A program made the position numbers and the translations under genes. A stretch of 64,000 nt of DNA from Thuidium tamariscinum (taxonomy: Eukaryota > Streptophyta > Bryopsida > Hypnales > Thuidiaceae). Of the stretch, positions 21,015-33,644 are shown piece by piece. The stretch spans positions 28,341,052 to 28,405,051 of the forward strand of contig OX344755.2 in the NCBI GenBank assembly GCA_947034885.2. The letters are read 5' to 3'. Under the pieces are notes generated by a model that did not search any database, was not told the origin of the DNA, and saw nothing but the letters and a program-made list of their open reading frames with translations. Each line of letters opens with the position of its first letter. Within the stretch, counting starts at the first letter, position 1.

Positions 21015-24000
21015 TCAATTAGAAGGACAATAATCATCATCTCCTTTCACCTCTGCCCCACTACTCTCGCATCCTCGTCTATATCCTACGTCTTCATCGC
21101 TCGATGTGTTCTCCATACCATCTGATGAAGATCCTGCACCTTCTACTTGCTTACTTCTCTTTGCTTTCCTTCGCTTGATTGGCTTCTTGTATTCCTCTTT
21201 TACTGTCAATATGGCTTTGCTCATTTCTTCCCTAGAATTCAGACACGCGACCGGTTTCATTTTCCTCTTCGCAACAGGTAGGTATGCATGAAGGGGGGTT
21301 CTACCTGCATTCAATTTCTTCACTGGTGAAACCGCAAAAGGTTGCATAGGTCTTTTTTTATTACCTTCATTGCCTACTTTGATCTCTAATTTCACAGCCT
21401 GGGGACATCCATGAACGATTATGTTTGTGGCCCTCGAAGATTGCGGTGGAGAGCCTGCTGATTTCAGATTGCATCGTGGCGGTGCGATGTGCAAAGCTAA
21501 ATTACGTTTCATCTGTGCCAATGTCAGATCTCCATCATCATCGGTGGATGATAATACAGTGGCAGTAAATTCGATGCAAGGCTGCTTTGCCTTGCCAACA
21601 TTAACAAGCCGATGTCCAAGCCCTAAGCTCCTTGAACCGTCCGGATTTTGGCTACTAGTTCCAAATATGGCACCCGGTGCACCACTCCGAGGTGGTTGTG
21701 GGGAATCTTGCACGAGCTCTTCCCTACGTTTGAGTGTATTGCCAAAGTTTGGACTCTCGGCCTCTTCTACACGTTCAGTACCATTTTCGTTTACTGCAAT
21801 TGTATTGATCGGGACCTCTACATTGTCCGTACAACCCCTTTCTCCATCATTTTCTTCATCATTATTCTTTTCTTGAACCCCTCCTGTGGATGGAGATTGA
21901 CAAATACGAATGCCTTCATCCGTGCCACCATCCTCACCATCGGGAAGTGTTGTCCCATCCACCTCCGCTATCTCTACGAAAGCGTCCTCCTTCTGCGATA
22001 GAATGGATTCGCTATTCAAAAACCCGGATCCATCCACGTATCTTGCTATACGAGGTTCATCTTCACCGTACCCATCATTCTCCTCATCGGAATGAAAGTC
22101 ATAGATGCTTGTATTATTGCCTCTCCACCCACCATTCGTTGCATTAGGACTATGGTACGTTTCATCATACAAATTGTCCATGTCATTGTCCTCGTCACCT
22201 TCATCCCGTTGGTCAAGTGGATGAGGTCCATCATCAATGTCTTCCGCATCGCTTCCCGCATCGGAGGACTCATAGTCCACATTGTCTGTGTACCATTTCT
22301 TCTCATCCTTGTTCTTCGACGCGCCCACAACTTTTGAATTGGTGTACACGTACACCAAGTCCGCTGCCCGGGTTGTTGCCAATTTGTTCCGAGATTTGTT
22401 GTGAACATAAGAGTAACTACTCCAATTTCGTTCGCATGCAGATGATGACACCGGTTGGGCCAAAATCCTCTTGGCAATGGGAGCAATTAGCTTCCCACAT
22501 GCACCTTCAAAATCCCACCAAGCATGGGCCGACAACATTTGTTCTTGTGGCTCCAACATGGTGTCGAATGGAGGGTCCCTATGGCGGAAGGCTACAAATT
22601 CCTTCACCACCTTTGCGTACTCTTCGGTAGAACATATCTTCGTTAGAACCTCCTTGCATCTCTCAGTTGCATTTTGATCGTCGGCTAGTTCTTTGTCGTG
22701 GAGAAGATACGGGTTCAAAAGAGCGCCTGCATAATGCAGGTCTGTCTCCCCCATCTTTCGTCGTTTTACGAAGGACTCCTCCAATGGTATTGCTCGGTCA
22801 AGGTCCAAACAAAAAGGTGCTCTTCGTAGACCAAACACATGTTTTTCTAAATTCCGCATAATATGCAATACCTTCCCCATGCACGGCGTCTTTGCATCCA
22901 AATCACGTAGACCAAATACAACTGGGGCTGTCAGTTCCCGCACATTGGTCAACCGGTCCCAAAAATGCTCATCCACAACTGTATTGTACACGTTCCTTGA
23001 CTGCGATCGTGATTTGCCTTTGTCTCTATCATCCAAGGTGTTCACATACGCCACCCACTGTGGATCCACCACACTCTGCTTCAACGCATCCTTCACTTCC
23101 AACAAGCGGTCAATCATGATGAAATAAGAAGCAAACCTTGTTTCCAACGGCTTCAACAAACTGAACCTCGTCTCGTACTTCCGAAATATGGCAAGTGGCA
23201 TGTGCCTCTTCTGAAGAATTTGACAACGACCTCGGCAACCTTCACGTAATCTTTGATCCATGGCTGCTTCGCCCAATCCTTAAGCAACAAGTTCAAGGCA
23301 TGCACCACACATCCTTGAAAATATATGTGTGGATATTTATGGGACACCAAATTCCATGCTACGGGGTTTGTATTGGTATTATCTACAGTCACTTGCACTA
23401 CATTCTTGGGGCCCACTTGCTCTATGAATTCTTCCAAGATAGAAGCCACATACGGTGCTGTCTTCTTTTGTCCACTCGTATCCACTGATCCAAGGAATTG
23501 TTCACCTGCTGAAGATATGAGCATTGCATTTATTAATGGACGGTTCGTCACCGAGCTCCATCCATCAAAAGACAGTGTTGCTCCGAACTTCCTCACACTG
23601 TCTTCAGTCCTCAAAAGCAACTTCGTTTGAATATCTGACTTTGCTTGCTCAAGCAATTTATGTCGTAGATCATTGTACGATGGAGGAGTGTAGGACTTTC
23701 TAAACTCAGCCGTCAACTTCACCGCTTCCCGGAAGGCTGGATTCCGAGCTACTGAAAATGGTATATTCGCCGAATAAAAAAAATGGGCCCACGTTGCATG
23801 TAATTTGCGTCTGTTGACTTCATCAAATCCATCCACTAGCCTACTCTGCGTTGCAGGCCTACTGCTTGATGCCCTCGAAGTATGCCGATGACCAGTTGAT
23901 TCCGTATTCGGAGTTATTTGCGAAGCCACAATGACCACTTCTTCCGGTGCGGTGCATGAATCTTCTTGCGTAGAACACGGCGTGCCCCTATCATTTAAAA

Positions 24001-24274
24001 CATTGCTTGTGGACATGGGCATGTCGTTGCCATCCGTTCCGTCCGCAACAGGTCTTTTTGGAAACAACCCATTGCAATTAACAAATAAGGATTTTGTTCT
24101 GGATGTCAACTGCGAGCACAAGCCGACGCCCCTATCACGTTGTCCCATAGGGCCTTCGTATCCCAAGTGGCTCAACATACGGCTAGTTTTTCGGGCAAAC
24201 ACACACTTGCAAGCCTTGCATTGTATTTTGTTCGTTTCCGGAATCGTGTACCAAGTGGTGAAGTCTTTGCTCAT
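21015..24274 (-). pseudogene. hAT transposase, frameshifted, right copy
   Basis: Mirror copy of 8392-11651 with frames 23153-24274 and 21015-23276. It carries the same frame break at the same place, so the lesion predates the duplication. Differences from the left copy are Ala305/Val and one base that changes Gln370 to Arg in the first frame but is silent in the second frame, which is the one actually coding there. That is consistent with the second frame being the functional one. Neither visible copy can make a full transposase unless frameshifting occurs, so mobilisation in trans is likely. Confidence 0.85.
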
Positions 24275-24535
24275 ATTGAATTCTTTTTCCCTTCAATTGT
24301 AATTGGTAACGTTAGCACTGTGTTGTAAAAGTCCACAATCAAATAAGCACTCAGTGCAAAAAGCCTTCAAAATGAAAGCCCCCCCTTCCACCAAACTATG
24401 CATTACCAAGCAAGGGACACAAATAAATTTGCAGCGCCTAACCCTTGGAAATCTTAGTGTTCAGTTCATCATGAGTGCTTACAAATGACTTCTCTCAGTC
24501 TACTTATTGTAAACTGAGCGCAGCTGACCGTTGGG

Positions 24536-24726
24536 GCGGACAGTCAAATACCCGTTGCAACAGTCGCTGAATCGAAGCGGACGCCCAATTCGGTCGGGGC
24601 GGACGGCCAGTTCAGTCGGGGGCGGACGGCGACTTCGGTCGGGGGCGGACGGCCAGTTCAGTCGGGGGTGGACGGCAACTTCGGTCGAGGGCGGACGGCG
24701 ACTTCGGTCCAGGCGGACTGACCGTG
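24536..24726. promoter_or_regulatory. GTCCG island upstream of the transposase gene (right copy)
   Basis: Mirror of 7940-8130, preceding the minus-strand transposase start at 24274. Confidence 0.6.
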
Positions 24727-25721
24727 CATAAACATATACAGGAAGGTCTACTTCATTTATGAATTCTTGCTGTCACATGGAAAAAAAATCCTGCTGCTGC
24801 CATCTTTGATGCCCTCCCTAGGGCTCAAAAATTATTATTTTTACATTTAATTTTCTGCACAAGATCGTCTCTATGTTAATAACACATGCGTCAAAATTCA
24901 AGGCCAAAAGATTTGCCCAGAAAAAGATATTTCAAAATCTACGTACAATCGTACATGTGTGGTTGTGACTAAAATTCCAATGCTACCAACTTTGACACCC
25001 TCCCAAAGAAGCAAAGATTGAGAAATTAAAATTTGGCCATGAAATTCTTGGCATGAGATCATCTCTATGTTGATAATATGTATGCCAAATTTCAAGTTCT
25101 AAGGATTTGTTCATAGAAAGCAACTTCAAATCTACCAACGGAAGTAGTTCTTAGAAATTATTTCACAACTATACATGTTTACTGAAAATAATATTTTATT
25201 GAAAACACCTTTAGTGTTTACCCATAAATATCCAAGGCCTATTTTGAGCTTCGACGAATTTGTTCAAATTTAACAAACAACAAACATTTTTATAAGTTCT
25301 ATATTTCTTTTTTTGCATGGTAACCGTGCCAATTGAAACTAGGCATATTAGAGATCATATACAAGAACAAAACAAATCAAAATCAATTAAGAATTCAAAG
25401 ATTATAATAGGCAATCATAATTTCTTACATCCAATACCATGCCTCTAATACTATACATTCCACATCGAAAAGTATTGTGCATAGTGAATACGTACATTGA
25501 CTAATTGATACATACATAAATAGATAGATAAATGAATAGATAGATAAATAATTCCATATATATATTCATATTGAAAACTGATAATAACTCAAAGCATATT
25601 CCGTGCACGTTTACCTAGTATTGCTCTATCCTTCTAAAATACACATCACCATCTAACCATCCATAGTCCATACAATACGATGGTTCAATCAAAAACTCTT
25701 ATAAGACGTATAGGTCCATGT
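24727..25721. other. 3' flank of the RING gene with degenerate tandem repeat (right copy)
   Basis: Mirror of 6945-7939: tandem duplication at 24776-25096 and microsatellite at 25501-25569. No gene is seen. Confidence 0.55.
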
Positions 25722-28700
25722 CTACTTTGTTTTACTACTACTACCCTCTCCCGAAGCACGAGACGATTCATCTTTAGTGCGTCGAGCTGCACTTCTTAGA
25801 CTTTCTCGACGAGCTTGGGCCTCAGGGCTTTCAGGGCCAGCTAGCCGTGCGGATTTGTTAGTCCGCTCAACTATTTTGAATGCTTCTGCCGTGTCCACTG
25901 TATAATCATCATCATCTTCCAACTTCCGTTTCTTCTCTCTTTTGGGAGTCAAATCCACAGACCTCAACTTCAAGGCTGACAAAGTAGACTGCAATCGAAG
26001 TAAGACCTCCTCTACCACTTTGTTGGCCACTTCAAATGAGAATTCATTCAATGACTTTTCGGTCGTACATCCTTCGAATAGAAGTGTCCTCCACTGCTTT
26101 ATGATTTCCCCAACCCGCCGGTCAAACGCCTCCACCACCTCCACCATTGGTTCGCTTGTGTTCCATTCCGTATCTATGTCCACGGAAGCACGATATTCGG
26201 CAGCTTCTTCCAGCTTTGACAACAACAAGGCCCGACCTATCAAACCGTGGTCGTATGACGCATATTGTTCCTTGAATTCTTCTGAATCCTCCACGGCAAC
26301 CCATTCTCCATCTTCCGTTTTCTCCACGTGCTTCTCTGGAAATCGGAAGAACTTTTTACGTTGCACGCTCCAATGCCCCCCCATGTTGCGACAAAACAAT
26401 TCACGACCCTCATCATCGTCAATTGAACAGGCACGTATTTCCACCTCGTTCGTTTGGGTCATCCAATTGAAAGCATCCACTGGACCACGGACGTCATCGT
26501 ACAATGCATGCCTCCGTTCTGTTGGGTTCCATTGTAGAGGTTTTCCCCAATGCTTATAATTCACAAATTCGTATGGCCCTTGGTCCAATGGAAGGGTCCA
26601 CCTGTTGTATTCCTGGTCGGGGGGCATAACATCCAAGAGTCCAAACAATTCATAAAACCTAGGACTCAAAGGAGAACGACATTCGGCACAAACCGAGCTA
26701 AACATTGATGCTTGAATGATGCACCGCACGTGAAAAGTGTGGCCACAATGGCCCAAGGTTATGGCTCCTTCAGGTCCAAAACCGTATTGGCAAATTGTAC
26801 AAATACCATCCAACATTTTATGACCTGCATCAAAATTATGCATAACACGCTTCTCCTTGTTGTTGATGTGTGCTGAAAGCGTTTGGTAAGGGACCCATCC
26901 TTCCTCTACTTCCAAGGCCCAATTGATATTTCCACCCTCTGTTTTCTTTGTGTGGTTCAAGCGCTCCATCATAGCATCTGTGTTTCCCCAACATGTGATT
27001 GAAGCACTCTCAATTGGATGGCGATCCACCTCGCTCTCGAACTTCTTCAAATGTTTCTCGACGGCATTGCATTCATCGTTACCCTTCAATGCAATCGTAC
27101 GAAGCTTGTTCATTTCTCGAGCTGCTAATAAGGGTGGGTCTTGAAGTTTTTGTACCCATCCCAACCAACGAGACTCCGATCCACTCCTAGGCAAATATTC
27201 ATCCATGGCCTGCACTCGTATCATTTGATCCAACTTGGATTGAAGAAGGGCTTTTTCGGCATTGGACTGGTCCAATTCTTTTTGCAAGTCAAGCCAACTT
27301 TTACGGCCAATCGGCAAAGTTTGTTGGTCTGGCTCGACATGAGCTTTGCCCTTGTCCATTGGAAGAGAGAGTTGATCGCTACCTTGAGTCCCTTGACTTG
27401 GCTCAATACATTTCAATGATTCCTCCATCCTTTGCATCCTTTCCTTGAGTTTATGTTCTTCTCGTTCACTGTTGAGCGCAACCTTCAACCGTATAATTTC
27501 TCTTTCACTTTCTTTTAGCTCCTCCCTCAATTGAGCGTGACTTTCTTCACAATGAATCGCGGACGTGAGAATTGGTAACATTTGATCGGTGAAGTGCAGG
27601 AAAGCCGTCGCACCGCTCAATAGTGTAGGAGCTAGGGACGCTAATTCATCGGCAAACGCACCAACCCTTGGAGCCAATTCATCTATCCACGTGGCAGTTC
27701 TTGTCAATGCCAGAGCGGCATGTGGAAAGTCAGCGGGTTGATATACTTTCTTCGGTGGAGTACTGCTTTCCGGCTCGTTCTGTTGAGTCCGTCGCTCAAA
27801 TGGAAACAAACGTTCTTCGATTGTCTTCCACTTGATACTAAGGTCAAGCAAGCCTTCCAAATGCGGAATCTGTGGCATTGCAACAAGATTCTTGAAGCTA
27901 GTCGAGTCTAAACTTGACAAATGTGGATACTTTTTTATAAACTCATATGTATCCACTGTTACATTGGTGGAAGCAGCATTGGGTTCTTGCACATTCGTTC
28001 TTGACAGGTCCTCTTGAATGATTGGAGTACACAATGGGCTCTCCGATGTTGGCAACTGTGGATTTGGAGTTGCATATCCCAAACTATCTAAAACACCGCT
28101 GTCTGCATAAAGTCCAATTGTGACATTGGCCCCGGCAACCTCTTCGTCCGTGGGGTCCGTCTTTGGAGGAGACGGGCCACCATTTTTGTTGACGAGGTCT
28201 TCCCGGTTGGGAGATTTGTTTTGGTCATTCACATGAACCGCAGGAACGTTCATAACGTTGGATGTCGTCTCCCTCGAATCCAATTGCGGTTTCGCACATG
28301 CGCTTGCTGAGGCCACCGTTGTAGGCATTGTTGGATTCTGTAAGATTGGTTGTACCCTCTGCGCCGTCTGCGGCCACAAATCGGGAATATCCTTTTGATT
28401 TTGCTGCAGGAGTAGAGGATTCTTCTTTGTTGTTGGGAACGTGCTCCAATCCACCTTGCGTTTCAATCTCAGTTCTGCATACACCATGGACGCCAAGCTG
28501 TAGTTGATGTACCCTTTAGACATTGGTTTAGGGCCAAACATGGCCCCCCACACCTTTGTCGCTCGATGGACAAAGTGCGGGTCAATGCAACTGTGTGGTT
28601 TACAGTTGAAATCCGCAGTCTGGCGTGCGTGTGCATCCCGAGGCCACAACTTGTTGATGTGGTACATTTTAACATACTGCTTACATAGTTTGGAGGTCCA

Positions 28701-28862
28701 ATAATCTGCGGTCTCATTTTCCCAACCGCTCTCTGCTATGATGTTCGGATCGTCCAAAATTTCATAGTGTAGTCCATGTGTAGTCCCCTTCACTTTATTT
28801 CTCTTTTTCTGGTCACCTCCTGAATTCATCCCATCAGTACCTGCACCGCTGTCTGTAGCCAT
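25722..28862 (-). CDS. RING-H2 / coiled-coil protein of the giant hAT (right copy), 1046 aa
   Basis: Mirror copy of the gene at 3804-6944, in the opposite orientation. It differs by Ile at residue 348 (Val on the left) and Pro at 794 (Leu on the left). RING ligands, shared N-terminal domain, coiled coils and basic C-terminal cluster are all retained, so this copy is also intact. The promoter island 29101-29360 lies upstream. Intactness of this gene in both copies contrasts with the frameshifted transposase beside it. Confidence 0.85.
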   Translation of the reverse strand: MATDSGAGTDGMNSGGDQKKRNKVKGTTHGLHYEILDDPNIIAESGWENETADYWTSKLCKQYVKMYHINKLWPRDAHARQTADFNCKPHSCIDPHFVHRATKVWGAMFGPKPMSKGYINYSLASMVYAELRLKRKVDWSTFPTTKKNPLLLQQNQKDIPDLWPQTAQRVQPILQNPTMPTTVASASACAKPQLDSRETTSNVMNVPAVHVNDQNKSPNREDLVNKNGGPSPPKTDPTDEEVAGANVTIGLYADSGVLDSLGYATPNPQLPTSESPLCTPIIQEDLSRTNVQEPNAASTNVTVDTYEFIKKYPHLSSLDSTSFKNLVAMPQIPHLEGLLDLSIKWKTIEERLFPFERRTQQNEPESSTPPKKVYQPADFPHAALALTRTATWIDELAPRVGAFADELASLAPTLLSGATAFLHFTDQMLPILTSAIHCEESHAQLREELKESEREIIRLKVALNSEREEHKLKERMQRMEESLKCIEPSQGTQGSDQLSLPMDKGKAHVEPDQQTLPIGRKSWLDLQKELDQSNAEKALLQSKLDQMIRVQAMDEYLPRSGSESRWLGWVQKLQDPPLLAAREMNKLRTIALKGNDECNAVEKHLKKFESEVDRHPIESASITCWGNTDAMMERLNHTKKTEGGNINWALEVEEGWVPYQTLSAHINNKEKRVMHNFDAGHKMLDGICTICQYGFGPEGAITLGHCGHTFHVRCIIQASMFSSVCAECRSPLSPRFYELFGLLDVMPPDQEYNRWTLPLDQGPYEFVNYKHWGKPLQWNPTERRHALYDDVRGPVDAFNWMTQTNEVEIRACSIDDDEGRELFCRNMGGHWSVQRKKFFRFPEKHVEKTEDGEWVAVEDSEEFKEQYASYDHGLIGRALLLSKLEEAAEYRASVDIDTEWNTSEPMVEVVEAFDRRVGEIIKQWRTLLFEGCTTEKSLNEFSFEVANKVVEEVLLRLQSTLSALKLRSVDLTPKREKKRKLEDDDDYTVDTAEAFKIVERTNKSARLAGPESPEAQARRESLRSAARRTKDESSRASGEGSSSKTK

Positions 28863-29100
28863 GATAGAGAATCCAAATTTACAAGCCCTTGGAAACCTTC
28901 AATTTTGTGAACCGGAGGGTATGAAACGTGTCTTCGTAATACAATCGGTCAAAGCTTCGACGTGAAAAAGTAATGACCCCTTCTCTCCGCCAAGTAGGAG
29001 CAACTAGCACCATGCACTCACACGTGGCAATAAGCAGCACATCCGACTTGGGTCACTTCGTGAGGAGAGAAGAAGTGAGGGAAAATGAAGGGGCCGTCCG

Positions 29101-29360
29101 ACCATATACCCGTCCGCCGCCAGACCTAGATAGGTCCGGCACCGGACCGACGGACGGCCAATGCGGACCGTCGCCGGACGGCACGTCCGCCTGGGGTCCT
29201 CCGCCCGTCCGGCGGACACTGGGCGGTCGGCCGCCCCGCCGACCATGCGGACGTCCGATGGGCGTCCGCTGTGCCGACCGCCCAGCGTCCGCCCTTCGGA
29301 CCTTCCCGTCCGCCTTGACGACCGACTGGGCGTTCGACAAAGGCGTCCGCCCTGCCAATC
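29101..29360. promoter_or_regulatory. GTCCG island upstream of the RING gene (right copy)
   Basis: Mirror of 3306-3565, with the TATA-like box at 29104-29108, upstream of the minus-strand RING gene whose start is at 28862. Confidence 0.6.
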
Positions 29361-32300
29361 ACTCAGATTTTGAAGTCCAAACTGAACCTAGGATTCGAGA
29401 AGTGAAAAGTCCACATTGGATTCCACAAGTCCAAACTGAACATTGGGTTCTCCAGAAGTCATATTTAAAGCTTGAGCCCTTAAAGGACCGTCAATATACT
29501 TTCACCAAAACTCCAAAGCACTCCAATTGCCTCCAAAAACTGCCATTTCAAATACAAGTACAAAAATCTTTGGAAAACAACTTTTTTTGACAAATCTCAT
29601 CGTAGGATATTGTATTATATAGCATCAAAAGCATGTCAATGGTAAAAATTTCAAACATTTCCATTTTCCACCGAGTGGATTGGAAGATATAAGCATTCAA
29701 ATTAACTGAAACCATTTTTTTTACCCTGCGAAAGCCAAAAAGCAAGGCAGCTGCACTTCCCAAGCTCACATTTCTATGAAAAAATGACCTAAATGGTCGT
29801 GCTTCTTTGGATTTGTTTTCCTATAGAAGTTGGGCACATGCTTAAAAATTTTCAAATCATTTGGAATAGTACAACGTATAGGAAAAAAACAGTAAATACA
29901 TAGTAGTAGAGAATGATAAAACGCACTACATTATTTACAGTTGAAATATGGAATTGAAAATTCCCAATCCCAAATTTCCAATGGTTGCAAATTTGAAATG
30001 TTGTAATAATGTATCTACATCCTACGATTTTATTCTCGTCCAAAAATATTGGAAGTTGGGTAAGATAAAGGATTTCAAAGTTTATTTTAGAGTAGGAAAT
30101 CCAAAATTACCCGGAAATAGAAAATCTACATCACTTTTGACTCATTCATCAAAATGGAATGATTCAAAACTTCACGCGTATCCAAAACTCTAGAAAATGA
30201 ATTTTTGGAATTCTTGTTTATGAAATAAGTGATTTTCTCTCATTTGCATGAAATGCCCTGTTACAAAAAAAAAGTAACATATTAGGCTATAACCTTTGAC
30301 CGGTGTTTTCAAATGCCATGAAAATTTGGTGCATATGACAAATCTTCCTCGCCCCCACATTGGTCAATTGACTCAATTCCATTCGAATTTTAGCCTCAAA
30401 TCTGGATATCCCCGCTCGTAAGTACTAAGTAGTAGGTACCTACCCAAAATTTCTATACATCCCAAAAAAAAAGTGCGGGCTTTTAGGGGTAAAAATGGGA
30501 AGGGTTGGAAAAAGCATCCAATGTTCAATGTATTGTGTATGTGTGAAATTGAGTTTCATTCTGCACATTAAAATTTTTAAAGAAAGTAAGTCCTCAACCC
30601 TACACCCTATCCGAATAGCATCGACGTCCACTTTGGTAGAGTGTAGACAAGCCCAAATCCTAAACCTTAAACCCTAGGACCTAAACCCTAGTTTCTTCAT
30701 CATTTTTGCATTATGGAAATATGGGGGTCATATAAAATAATAAATAGTGAAAAGAAATTGATGAATGATTCAAGGATCCAACACATTATTAATTTAAAAA
30801 ATGTATGCACCCTACTTTAATAGAGAAAACATATACTCTTTACATATTTCTAAATGCAAACCAGTAAGGCAGTAAGGGGTAAAATCATTTGAAGTACACT
30901 CCTTCATATTTACATTCACTTAGATTGAAATGAAGGATTCTATAAAAACCCACATTTTGAAATCCTTTTTCAAGTATAATTGCATCATTTTCAAATTTCA
31001 CTCATCCTCTAATGCAATCATGAATGTCACCATCTTCCAACTGTAGAATTGTAGAAAGTATGGTGATACATTTATCTAATTTGTTTAGAAATTGTTATAT
31101 TAGGCCCTTACAAGTTACAACTTCAGAGTTTAGAATGTCTTGCAATAAAATATGGTTATGAAATATAAATCTCTCCCTTTATTGTTAACCCTTGAAGGAC
31201 CAAGGCGATTTTTTTATTACAAACCACTCAGAACTGTCATTTCTGCTGCGTTCACTATAAGAAAACGAAGAAAATACTTTTCTTCGGATCTAACCTTAGG
31301 ATCTTGTACTTTGCTTATCTAGGAAAAAGTAGCAAAAATATCAGATGACTTTGATCGCTACTCGTGGAATTTTTTTGGAACTATGGAGCACGGAGAATGG
31401 ACCTTCAATAAGTTCAATTAAAAGTTGTGAAGGAATTTGAAGAACTTGGATGGGAGTTGAAAGTCTAAGACAAAAATTTCAAGAAAAATAGGCTTGATTT
31501 TCATTATTCAAAAAATGGTTAAGTACAAGTAAGTCCAAGATTGAAAGAAAAACTAAATCATTAATAGCTCTAACATGGGATTGAAACACAATAATCTCAA
31601 TGGTGACATTGTTCTAGTTTTTTCAACCCCCCGTCCCTTATTTTCAATATTTTGAGTTCATTGGATCATAGATGTTGTTATTGGGAATCAATTGTGAAAG
31701 AAATTACATTCCATGGAAGTTAATCAATTTTTTTATCTTCTGAAGAAGATCTTAAAAACTAAAAACGAGGATCGAATTTGAAATTTCAGCCCGCAGGTAC
31801 TACCACAAATCCCATGTTTCCCCACAAGGGCCAAAAGTGAATGATCCTTTAGGATTCCAACTTTCAATTGGAATTTCATTAAATTTGAATATTCCTTTGT
31901 CAATTGTCATAGAAGGTGTGTTACTATGTTTGGAACAATTTGAATCACCTGAATTTCAACAAATGATATTGACAATTTCCAATATTTAAGACTAGTATCA
32001 TTATAATTTCCCAGAATTACAAATTCTTCCAAAAGAATTTAATTTTTGTTGAAATTGAAAACGTACTATGGTAATATAAATCATTCCTCTCTATCAGGTC
32101 CTAAGGTGAATTTTGGATACATATAATTTGAACGTTGAAACCTAAAGTCATAGTTATTCCATGAAGTGTTCAAATTCCCCAAAATGCATGCAAATTGCAA
32201 AGAGAATCTAGCATTTATTTCTGATTTTCGAGAAGATTTAACATCAACTTGGCTGGTTTCAGAACCTAAACTAGTGTAAACTGCTTACTCAATGAATTTC

Positions 32301-32944
32301 AAGAATTCAAGTATCGATGTTAGGTAGAAGCACCCATTATTTTCAGTGTATCCATAGTTTGACCTTAGAGTTTCTTACAAAGTGTCCCCACTAGTACCTT
32401 GAAACTTTAGTTGTGCTTGGTGGGTTATGATTATTTTAGATTTTGGTGTGAGAATCTAGGCACATTTACTAGGAGTGCTGATTTAGGTGCTCTACTAAGT
32501 CCTACTTTGAAAATTCACAGAAATTAGATGCCTCGTCCAAAAATTCTAATTTTTTTTTAAAAAATTCATGATTTTCAGTTGCCAATATTACAAAAATATT
32601 CTTTATAGGAAAAGGTGCCTCCAACTATGCTGAAACTGCTAACTAACTAACTTCGGCTGTACTGGGTGCTTCTACCGATTTGGGTGGATTGGCCCCCTCG
32701 CTCGGCCTTACCATGTTTTACCAGAGGTGCAATCAAAATAAAAAGTCCCCTAGTTTGGGCCGTGATCACCCCTACTTTCAGCACCCCTAGCTAATTTGCG
32801 GTCTTTGATCGCAAATATGAATTCAAAATTTGCAAAAAGAAATTTGTGTGAAAAATAAAAAATTACAGCGTTTTACCCAAGTGGCCGAGCGAGGGGGTCA
32901 GTTCTCCCTGCCCCTTCTACCTTAGGTCTTTGAGGGTTTCAAAC
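29361..32944. other. Gene-free AT-rich centre of the right copy
   Basis: Up to 32665 this mirrors 1-3305, including the two AT modules (29466-30496 and 31186-31856) and the telomere-like AAACCCTAG units near 30663-30690. From 32666 to 32944 the sequence is unique in this window and has no gene. It separates the two leftward-transcribed genes from the two rightward-transcribed ones. Confidence 0.6.
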
Positions 32945-33362
32945 CCCCCGCCCCTTCGTCCGCTCTTCCGTCGGTGCCGCCGTCCGCCCCTCTTTGCCCC
33001 CGTCCGCCCCTCGGTGCCTTGTCCGTCCGTCGGTGCCCCGTCCACTAGTCGGTGCCGCCGTCCGCCCCTCGGTGCCTTGTCCGTCCGTCGGTGCCCCGTC
33101 CACTAGTCGGTGCCGCCGTCCGCCCGTCGGTGCCCCCGTCCACCTGTCCGCCCGTCGGTTCGTCCGTCCTGCGTCCGCCCCCGACGGGCGCCGTCCGCGT
33201 CGTCCGTCCCTCGGTGAGTCCGCCCGATGTCCGTGCGATCCAGCGGACGCCGATTTCGGTCCGCTGGATTGTGCCGTCCGCCTCTCGGCCGTCGGATGAC
33301 CATCTGGCCGTCCGCCTCGATGGGGGGCGGACGGCTCAGCATAAGAAGCGGGGCGGACGGCT
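32945..33362. promoter_or_regulatory. GTCCG island upstream of the Gly-rich protein gene
   Basis: Dense CGTCCGCC/CGTCCGTC repeats, including a direct duplication of about 70 bp (the block near 33000 recurs near 33060). CATAAGA at 33340-33346 lies at the downstream edge, about 300 bp before the ATG at 33645. Confidence 0.55.
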
Positions 33363-33644
33363 CATTTTGCCACAACCGTTTGTTTCCCTCCGGAGTGGAC
33401 GATCCAGTGCCTGATTTTAATCTGGGCTCTGTGCGCCCCTTCCGACGTTGTGTGCAAACGGTTGTGCTTCATTAATCATCACTAAAATGCTTCACGAACT
33501 TTAGTTGAAGTAATGATCAGGCTCTGAGGGACTACAACTTCATCTAAACTGCATCGCATTGGAACTTTGAAGCATTTTGATTTCTTATTGCTGGAATTAG
33601 TGTGAACGAAGTCATCAGTTGCTCTCATTTTAGTCAACACCACC

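Larger units (their letters stand above)
1..32665. repeat. Inverted repeat, about 14.35-kb arms, 3.97-kb spacer
   Basis: Arms are 1-14355 and 18326-32665. Every open frame in one arm has a mirror partner with coordinate sum 32,666 up to about 14,000, so there is no net indel over about 14 kb. I found four coding differences: Val348/Ile and Leu794/Pro in the RING protein, and Ala305/Val and a Gln370/Arg codon in the first transposase frame. Further differences cluster in the GTCCG minisatellite at the inner ends: a 19-bp unit present only on the left, a 12-bp unit only on the right, an extra 8 bp on the left, and several substitutions. After these the coordinate sum becomes 32,681. Confidence 0.95.

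Noticed and set aside
30663..30690. Possible telomere or chromosome end
   Set aside because: Only two or three degenerate TTTAGGG-type units, mirrored in the other arm and embedded in transposon DNA. They are a weak lineage hint, not a telomere.
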